This document shows positions 1-5,228 of a stretch of 32,324 nucleotides of DNA, piece after piece. Position 1 is the first letter of the stretch, and every line of letters starts with the position of its first letter. Under the pieces are notes generated by a model. That model did no database searches, was not told where the DNA came from, and saw only the letters and a program-made list of their open reading frames with translations. This stretch comes from Flavobacteriales bacterium (lineage in GTDB: Bacteria > Bacteroidota > Bacteroidia > Flavobacteriales > BACL11), in assembly GCA_002697505.1 (NCBI GenBank), contig NZWA01000061.1, positions 10,973-43,296 on the forward strand, given 5' to 3'. The position numbers were made by a program, and so were the translations under genes.

Positions 1-62
1 AGTGATACTACTGCGTGTTTTGGACGTCCTGCGTCTTTAAAATTAATTTCTAATTGTGTCAT
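1..62 (-). CDS. Start of an unidentified gene, cut by the window edge
   Basis: An ATG at the right end of this interval opens a frame that runs to the window edge without a stop, giving about 20 residues that begin MTQLEINFKDAGRP. It lies about 50 bases downstream of the preceding gene on the same strand, and an AT-rich leader sits just before the ATG. The fragment is too short to name a family. It is reported because the gene order is tightly packed and co-directional, so a new gene is expected here. Confidence 0.55.
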   Translation of the reverse strand, partial: MTQLEINFKDAGRPKHAVVS

Positions 63-112
63 TTTATTAAAATTTATAATTTGCCAGGTATTATTAAGCG
101 TATAGGCTAACG

Positions 113-334
113 CTACATTTCATTTAATTTAAGCATTTTTTCTCTAACAACCACCCTAAAATGATTATTTTGTATTTTAGCACTGCCTCCCTGTTTAAGG
201 AGTTTTCTAAATAAAAATTCTTCATTCTCATTCCAAAATTCACTTAAAGCTATAATTTCATTTTTATCAGCTACTTCTTTACTTTTATTTAAGTAAATTT
301 TATGGGTTGATCTAATTGATTGTTTTTTTAACAT
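113..334 (-). CDS. Small hypothetical phage protein (73 aa)
   Basis: The product is a 73-residue, Lys/Asn-rich, probably cytoplasmic protein with no signal peptide or membrane segment. The C-terminal half (FLFRKLLKQGGSAKI, then a short beta-like stretch) looks like a folded small domain, but I do not recognise the family. It starts two bases after the stop of the 60-aa gene and so belongs to the same transcription unit as that gene and the TGT/DpdA-like gene. Being short it could be a chance ORF, but its packing between co-directional genes argues that it is real. Confidence 0.6.
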   Translation of the reverse strand: MLKKQSIRSTHKIYLNKSKEVADKNEIIALSEFWNENEEFLFRKLLKQGGSAKIQNNHFRVVVREKMLKLNEM

Positions 335-336
335 TA

Positions 337-519
337 TTACATTACTTTTGGTAGTCTAAATTTTAAAATAGGATTACCATTTACTGTGGGTTGTCCTAAT
401 TCATCAATTCCAACTTCTTTTACTTTTACTGGTTTGTTTCTAAATCTACCTGTTAATATTGTATCACCTACTTTAATAGGGATTAAAAAACAGTCTTCGT
501 TAGTATATGTTGCTTTCAT
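337..519 (-). CDS. Small conserved-looking phage protein (60 aa)
   Basis: The product is a 60-residue beta-rich protein containing KVGDTILTGRFRNKPVKVK followed by a Gly/Pro turn and a final basic strand. This resembles small proteins I associate with marine T4-like phages, but I can assign no function. Its ATG overlaps the stop codon of the upstream TGT/DpdA-like gene in an ATGA arrangement, which suggests translational coupling. That coupling is the best hint that the two products are made together; it does not show that they act together. Confidence 0.65.
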   Translation of the reverse strand: MKATYTNEDCFLIPIKVGDTILTGRFRNKPVKVKEVGIDELGQPTVNGNPILKFRLPKVM

Positions 520-1301
520 ATATTATTAATTTTTCTAAACTTGTTAACATTATATTCTAATAAATCATAATCAATTTGATTATCTAGCATATAAAAATAA
601 TCATTCATATTTGCTTTAGGTTTTGAAATTAAACCTTGATTAGTATATGATACATCTTCTAAAGTAGCCATTACTGGGTTTGAGGTGTCAATTGATTCAA
701 TGCAATTTATACCTTTATACCAACCAAATTCTTGGGGCACAGCACACCCTAATAAATGAACTCTATCATCTTGTTTTAATTCTCCTGTTTTAAGTAAAGT
801 AGATACTACAAATAACCTACCTAATGCTTTACCTAAATCTTTATTAGGATGAGTACAAATATCATTGTAATAAGAAGCACCATATGAAAATGCTATTTTA
901 GGGTAACCTAAATCTTTATATCTTTTAACACACTCAGCAGCTTCATTAAGAGTAGTAGCTTGAACAACAGCAACTTTTTCAACACCTGTAGGAAAATCAT
1001 ATATCTGCCAAATTGCAGCATTATGAATGGATTGCTCTGCATCTTCCCAAACATCAGGAACTATAAATTCATTAGGTTTTAATTCATTAACCCAATGAAT
1101 AAGACGTTCATGACTATAAGCTTCACCTAATTCATGTAATGAATTATCCATTATAATGTAACGTCCTTCTTTTTTTGATTTTTGGAAGTATTCTAGATAT
1201 TTAGGTTCCTCATCTAGTAAGTGAGGGAGACAATAATCATAATCATTAAATCTTTGACTATCTTCTAATAAACACATTGGAGTTTCGTGACTAATCTTCA
1301 T
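516..1301 (-). CDS. TGT/DpdA-like transglycosylase-family protein
   Basis: The 261-residue protein reads like the TIM-barrel core of the tRNA-guanine transglycosylase superfamily, including the DpdA-type enzymes that insert 7-deazaguanines into DNA. Visible landmarks in order are YIIMDNS (about residues 48-53), FIVPDVWED (79-87), a VVQATT strand (112-117), VHLLGC (181-186) and SIDTSNPV (203-210). The last resembles the region that carries a catalytic Asp in TGT enzymes, here Asp205. It is shorter than bacterial TGTs and I see no Cys-rich zinc site at the C-terminus, which fits a phage DpdA-like protein better than a tRNA enzyme. A promoter-like element lies 23 bases upstream. No preQ0 synthesis gene (folE, queD, queE, queC) is in the window, so the substrate is inferred. 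Sure of the broad superfamily, less sure of the DNA-modifying role. Confidence 0.6.
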   Translation of the reverse strand: MKISHETPMCLLEDSQRFNDYDYCLPHLLDEEPKYLEYFQKSKKEGRYIIMDNSLHELGEAYSHERLIHWVNELKPNEFIVPDVWEDAEQSIHNAAIWQIYDFPTGVEKVAVVQATTLNEAAECVKRYKDLGYPKIAFSYGASYYNDICTHPNKDLGKALGRLFVVSTLLKTGELKQDDRVHLLGCAVPQEFGWYKGINCIESIDTSNPVMATLEDVSYTNQGLISKPKANMNDYFYMLDNQIDYDLLEYNVNKFRKINNI

Positions 1302-1323
1302 TTATAACTTTTTATTTAAAACC

Positions 1324-1356
1324 AATATACAAAAACCTATTAATACAACCAAACTA
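1324..1356 (-). promoter_or_regulatory. Promoter-like element upstream of the TGT/DpdA-like gene
   Basis: On the coding strand it reads TAGTTTGG, 15 bases, then TTTGTATATT, ending 22 bases before the ATG. The same two boxes with the same 15-base spacing recur upstream of the gp32-like gene. It sits in the 57-base gap between two genes. Promoter function is inferred from the repetition and position. Confidence 0.55.
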
Positions 1357-1358
1357 AA

Positions 1359-2558
1359 TTAATATCTTATAATTAAATCGTCATCATCATTTTTTCTTGC
1401 TCTTAATTCATTAATTCTTTTATCTATAGTCTTCCAACCTTTAGGACCATATTTATTTGTTTTGGCTGTTCGAGACTTTAATTCTTCTAATTCTTGAATA
1501 TCTAAATTATCTATTGAATCTGCTTGTTGTATTGATTCTTCTAAATGTTCTTTGTTTTTTTCTGAAGATAATAAATAATCTGTTTCGTCTTCGTAATGTA
1601 ATCCTTCATTACCATTTTGACCTATAATATTCATTCTTTCGTCAGCTTCATCTTCTATATTATCAGCATAATATCCTTCTTCAACCCAATTATTATCTTC
1701 TTCTTCATCGTCTATAATAACCTCTTCTCTATAAAGGTTTTTTTTTGTTTTAGGTCTAATTTGTTCAAAGGCAAAATTAGCAGCTACTACAAGAGCAATT
1801 GCTAAAGGATCAAATACAAAAATAATAGTTAAAAGTAACCAATTAATAATTTTATCCATTGGATAACCAGTTAATCCTGATAGATATTTAAGAGGTCCTA
1901 ATTCACTAGATACAGCATCGCTTAATCTTATTTCAACTATTTCTTCTTCAAACTTAAATAATGCTTCATTTAATTGATCTATTTTATAATTTACTTCTGT
2001 TTGTCTATCAATAGCTTGATCTAATTGTTGAGTTAAAACTCTACGAGTTGTTGAACTTTGTGTAGTAATTATATTACCTAATGTGTCTTTATACTGTATT
2101 CTATTCGTAGATAAACCATTTCTCAAGCTAACCACAGCCTCATTTATAGATGATTTTTCTTCATTATATACAACAAGTTGTTCTTTTATATTATCTCTTT
2201 TTACTTCAACTAATGCAATTTGGGAATCAATTGTTCCGGCTTTAGCAGCAGTTTCTTGATAAGCTGCAGATAAAAATCCATAAATACCCATTGAAGTAAT
2301 TACAATTAAAACAAAACAAGCTATAGATAAATACCATTTTAAAAGTTTAGGGAGATTTTTTCTATATTGATATAAAAGAGATGCTATAACTAATTTTGCA
2401 ATTTCTAATGACGCTGCCATTACTATAACAGCGAATGCTGCTCCTGCAAACAATTTACTTAAACCACTAACTGAATAAAATGCAGCTGATGCGCTTACAG
2501 ACAAAGCTGAAAAAGCAATTAGTAAAGGAAATAATGATTGTTTAATTTTTTTAAGCAT
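1359..2558 (-). CDS. Multi-pass membrane protein with central coiled coil and acidic tail
   Basis: The 399-residue protein starts with three hydrophobic segments (about residues 10-30, 36-62 and 74-97), continues with a long heptad-like coiled coil (about 105-215) rich in Glu, Gln and Lys, has another hydrophobic segment (about 236-264), and ends in a very acidic tail with IIDDEEED and a final DDDD cluster. It is not a recognised enzyme. The layout suggests an inner-membrane scaffold whose coiled coil lies on one side and whose tail lies in the cytoplasm. It follows the amidase endolysin on the same strand, so a role in lysis or envelope remodelling is possible but unproven. A spanin or holin role is less likely because of its size and number of membrane segments. 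Confidence 0.75.
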   Translation of the reverse strand: MLKKIKQSLFPLLIAFSALSVSASAAFYSVSGLSKLFAGAAFAVIVMAASLEIAKLVIASLLYQYRKNLPKLLKWYLSIACFVLIVITSMGIYGFLSAAYQETAAKAGTIDSQIALVEVKRDNIKEQLVVYNEEKSSINEAVVSLRNGLSTNRIQYKDTLGNIITTQSSTTRRVLTQQLDQAIDRQTEVNYKIDQLNEALFKFEEEIVEIRLSDAVSSELGPLKYLSGLTGYPMDKIINWLLLTIIFVFDPLAIALVVAANFAFEQIRPKTKKNLYREEVIIDDEEEDNNWVEEGYYADNIEDEADERMNIIGQNGNEGLHYEDETDYLLSSEKNKEHLEESIQQADSIDNLDIQELEELKSRTAKTNKYGPKGWKTIDKRINELRARKNDDDDLIIRY

Positions 2559-2612
2559 AATACAAATTTAATTCTGTATAATATGAATAAATTAGAGAGT
2601 ATCCAAATTATA

Positions 2613-3494
2613 TTACAGATTTACTAACATATCTAATAGTTCTTGTTGAGGGAACATATCAAATTTATCTTTTCTAGTATTAGTGTGAGTCCATAGCCCT
2701 TTTACTTTACCATAATAAGCATCTTCATTAAATTCAAATGCTTTAGCACCGTTCTTTTTAATTAAAGCTGGTAGTCCTGCTCTAACATCAATGTTATCTC
2801 TATCTGCTATGTGTAAGATTAATTTTCTTAAATTTTCTATTTGTTTATTTGAATATCTATGCCATTCACTAAATCCTCTAAATGGCTCGTTTAATTCAAC
2901 TATTTGTGAATCATCTGCTAATTGCCCAGCATATGTTCTTCCATTTTTTAAATACCCAAAATTATTAACTTCAATACCTACAGAATGTATATGCATATGT
3001 CTTGAACCATTTTTTCCTAAATGCCATCCAAAACCACCTTCTGGGAATGCTTGGACTACTTCTCCATCATATTTGTTGTCATTTCCTTTTATTGATTGAC
3101 CTCCTAATACAAATTCTGTTGCTACAGCACCTCTATTATCATTTGCCCAATGATCAATTGTATTATAAGGATTATGCCATCCTGCTGTGTGGTGTAAAAA
3201 TAAATATTCTTTATTCCAAGCTCCTTCTTTATATTCACCTACTGGGAGATAATGTTTATTAATAAGTAAACCATTTTCTGTTACGTATGATTTTTCAGCA
3301 TTATCAGTACTAGCGATACCCATTACATCTAATGTTTGAGGTCCTACTACACCATCTGCTACTAAACCATTTTCTGCTTGGAATTGTTTGACTGCTTTTT
3401 CTGTTCCAGGTCCAAATATCCCGTCAGCGTCGATTTCTAAAAATTCTTGGAGGTCTTTTACTTCAGCTCCTCTAGATCCTACTTTTAATATCAT
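2613..3494 (-). CDS. Endolysin: N-acetylmuramoyl-L-alanine amidase with PG-binding domain
   Basis: The 293-residue protein cleaves the amide bond between MurNAc and the stem peptide. Residues 1-58 form a peptidoglycan-binding domain of the PG_binding_1 type (LKVGSRGAEVKDLQ, then GIFGPGTEKAVKQFQ and GVVGPQT). Residues about 95-280 form an Amidase_2/PGRP-like zinc amidase: LHHTAGW supplies the first histidine, GWHLG and SVGIEVNN follow, and THTNTRKDKFDM near the end carries the expected last histidine and the Lys/Asp motif. No signal peptide is seen, so release through a holin is expected. It lies downstream of a row of envelope and membrane genes, the usual place for a lysis gene. The leader contains the recurrent ATATTTATAAT motif. 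Confidence 0.9.
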   Translation of the reverse strand: MILKVGSRGAEVKDLQEFLEIDADGIFGPGTEKAVKQFQAENGLVADGVVGPQTLDVMGIASTDNAEKSYVTENGLLINKHYLPVGEYKEGAWNKEYLFLHHTAGWHNPYNTIDHWANDNRGAVATEFVLGGQSIKGNDNKYDGEVVQAFPEGGFGWHLGKNGSRHMHIHSVGIEVNNFGYLKNGRTYAGQLADDSQIVELNEPFRGFSEWHRYSNKQIENLRKLILHIADRDNIDVRAGLPALIKKNGAKAFEFNEDAYYGKVKGLWTHTNTRKDKFDMFPQQELLDMLVNL

Positions 3495-3511
3495 GTTTTA
3501 TAGTTTTATTT

Positions 3512-3522
3512 ATTATAAATAT
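3512..3522 (-). promoter_or_regulatory. Recurrent intergenic motif ATATTTATAAT (copy before endolysin)
   Basis: The coding strand reads ATATTTATAAT followed by AAATAAAAC, about 17 bases before the endolysin ATG. The identical 11-mer occurs before three tail genes (24617, 27377, 29027) and in near-copies elsewhere, always between genes. It could be a late promoter core (TATAATAA). The opposite strand contains the T4 late promoter sequence TATAAATA, so its working orientation is uncertain. Confidence 0.4.
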
Positions 3523-3524
3523 CA

Positions 3525-3854
3525 CTAAAAGGCACTCATTATAAGTTCATCAATATAGTCTTGAAGTTCTTCTCTTGTTGCTGCTATTTTAAAACTTAAA
3601 TCTGCTTGAAACCTTTTTACTTCTTCTCCATCTTGGAAAATTATTATTGTTGGTACTACAACAACTTGATGTTTTTGTTGTAGATTTGGATCGGCTGCTA
3701 TATCAACTTTAGTTATATCACAATCTGATAATTTTTCAACCCATTGAACATCATTAGCTGAGTTCCATCCTGCGTTAAAATGTGTTACTGTAATTTGTCC
3801 GTAAACAGTTGTTGATAACAACCAAAATATTGGTAATAAAATTAATTTTTTCAT
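3525..3854 (-). CDS. Exported thioredoxin-like protein lacking the CxxC
   Basis: The 109-residue protein begins with a signal peptide (MKKLILLPIF, hydrophobic to about residue 18) and a likely signal peptidase I site VYG/Q. The mature part follows the thioredoxin pattern: a beta strand ending FNAGW, a helix, the KVDIAADPNLQQKHQV segment, the VVPTIIIF strand with the expected cis-proline (Pro68) and a closing helix. At the active-site position it reads AGWNSAND instead of WCxxC, and the only cysteine lies further on (SDCDI), so disulfide chemistry is unlikely. An exported binding or chaperone role is inferred. It sits between the endolysin and a membrane coiled-coil protein, within a run of exported products. 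Confidence 0.7.
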   Translation of the reverse strand: MKKLILLPIFWLLSTTVYGQITVTHFNAGWNSANDVQWVEKLSDCDITKVDIAADPNLQQKHQVVVVPTIIIFQDGEEVKRFQADLSFKIAATREELQDYIDELIMSAF

Positions 3855-3860
3855 AATAGA

Positions 3861-4145
3861 TTATCTTAATCTATCAATTTTTTCTTCAATACGTTTCATG
3901 TCTTCTTTTAACTCCTTTACATCATCTTGTGTAGTCATGATTGTTTGACGAATCAATTGATCTTTCATATCATACTCCATCCTAGTTACATCTGGTGGAG
4001 GTGGTACTGGTAGTTCTTTTGCTTCAGCTATATCTGCTTGTAGAATAAACCACATAGATATTACAGTTGCCATTCCAGCACCAATACCTAATAGTGTTTT
4101 AATACTTACATGAAAACCTGTATCTTCGTTTAATTCTTTTGCCAT
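3861..4145 (-). CDS. One-pass membrane protein with C-terminal coiled coil
   Basis: The 94-residue protein has a short polar N-terminus, one hydrophobic segment (TLLGIGAGMATVISMWFIL, about residues 17-36), a Pro-rich hinge (VPPPPD, about residues 47-52) and a C-terminal charged coiled coil to the end. The layout is compatible with an inner-membrane lysis accessory such as an inner-membrane spanin subunit or an anti-holin, but I cannot choose between these. Similar small proteins are familiar to me from marine T4-like phages, without known function. It starts two bases after the stop of the outer-membrane protein gene. Confidence 0.65.
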   Translation of the reverse strand: MAKELNEDTGFHVSIKTLLGIGAGMATVISMWFILQADIAEAKELPVPPPPDVTRMEYDMKDQLIRQTIMTTQDDVKELKEDMKRIEEKIDRLR

Positions 4146-4147
4146 TT

Positions 4148-5227
4148 TTAAAATATTATATAATTTACACCCATTGAAAACTCATGCCATCTTCTATTCC
4201 AATATTTATTGTATTTACCTTCTGCAAATAACCCTAAAGATTTACTTAGTTTATAACCAAATATTAATCCTCCAGAATAATCAACCCATTGTCCTCCGTT
4301 ATAAGTATGGTAAGAATACTCATCAGCTGTTTTTACGTGGTAAGGCATTACATTACCCCACGCATGTGCCCAAAAGTTTTTTTCATAGTGATAAAAATCA
4401 GCACCTAATACAAAAGAATATTCTAATTTAAATGGAGCTTCATCTCTTTTCTTTTCTACATAATCTACTAATACTTGAGGAATTATTACTTCTTCCCAAA
4501 CAGCTGTACTAGTAGCAACTACATCACCTGAAGGATTTAAATATACTACATCACCAGGTCCATTAAAATTAACTTGATATCCTTCTTGGATAGCTAACCA
4601 AGTATAATGTAAATTTCCATTACTAAGTAACCATTCAGCTAATGGATCATAACCATAAGGTTCTGATAGTCTTTGGGCTGCTCCTAAATTTAATGAAAAT
4701 TTTTTATTTATATTATATCTATATCTTTGAGATGATTCAAAATATTCAACATCAACAAAACCATCTTTTAAATATTCTACTTTAGCTACCCAATCATTTG
4801 CTACATATCTTAAAAAATGATGTTGGTTAAAGTAATTTATACCTTGTATTCTTCTATAATCACCTTCAAATAAAAATTCAAATCCTTTTATTTTACCGAC
4901 TGTTGCATTATCACCTAAATGACCTTCTGTACCATCATAAAATACATTTTCTCTATTTTCGTAATCAAATCTAGCTATTTTTCTTACACCTGCTACTATA
5001 GAATAGTCAAATGGTGTTTCTACTACATCAGTAACTAATTGACCTGTATTTACTGTAAAGGTATTTCTGTCTGATAATGACGTTCCACCATTTACAGCTG
5101 CATAAAACGTAGAAAATTTAAATGTCTTTTTTAATTCTTTTTTAAATTCGGAGACTTTATCTACTTTTTCTTGACCAAAAACTACAGATGAGCAGAAAAT
5201 TAATATTAATAAAATTATCTTTTTCAT
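4148..5227 (-). CDS. Exported outer-membrane beta-barrel-like protein
   Basis: The 359-residue protein has a signal peptide (MKKIILLILIFCSSVVFG) with Gln at the predicted new N-terminus. The mature chain is full of alternating hydrophobic and aromatic beta strands with short polar turns, for example KFSLNLGAAQRL, FKLEYSFVLGADFY and the last strand SMGVNYIIF. Ending in phenylalanine is the usual signature of outer-membrane barrels. I see no lipobox, no TonB plug and no clear PorP/SprF signature. It lies one base downstream of the T9SS cargo gene and is certainly co-transcribed with it, so it may anchor or expose that protein, or mask a phage receptor; both ideas are inference. A secreted non-barrel beta protein is the main alternative. 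Confidence 0.7.
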   Translation of the reverse strand: MKKIILLILIFCSSVVFGQEKVDKVSEFKKELKKTFKFSTFYAAVNGGTSLSDRNTFTVNTGQLVTDVVETPFDYSIVAGVRKIARFDYENRENVFYDGTEGHLGDNATVGKIKGFEFLFEGDYRRIQGINYFNQHHFLRYVANDWVAKVEYLKDGFVDVEYFESSQRYRYNINKKFSLNLGAAQRLSEPYGYDPLAEWLLSNGNLHYTWLAIQEGYQVNFNGPGDVVYLNPSGDVVATSTAVWEEVIIPQVLVDYVEKKRDEAPFKLEYSFVLGADFYHYEKNFWAHAWGNVMPYHVKTADEYSYHTYNGGQWVDYSGGLIFGYKLSKSLGLFAEGKYNKYWNRRWHEFSMGVNYIIF

Positions 5228-5228
5228 A

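Noticed and set aside
97-114. Small inverted repeat AGCGT/ACGCT near the left end, considered as a terminator or tRNA part
   Set aside because: The stem is only five bases, overlaps a stop codon and has no T-run; no tRNA cloverleaf can be drawn around it.
1617-1805. Plus-strand ORF (62 aa) and other plus-strand ORFs at 2791, 3002, 4174, 5188, 10723, 11453, 12479, 13901, 16961, 17389, 20195, 27001 and 29129
   Set aside because: Each lies opposite a well-supported minus-strand gene, reads as low-complexity or Cys/Leu/Ser-rich shadow sequence and has no recognisable domain.
4148-5227. Assignment of the barrel protein to the PorP/SprF family of T9SS accessory proteins
   Set aside because: The early mature-chain pattern I expect for that family is not visible; only barrel-like character is supported.
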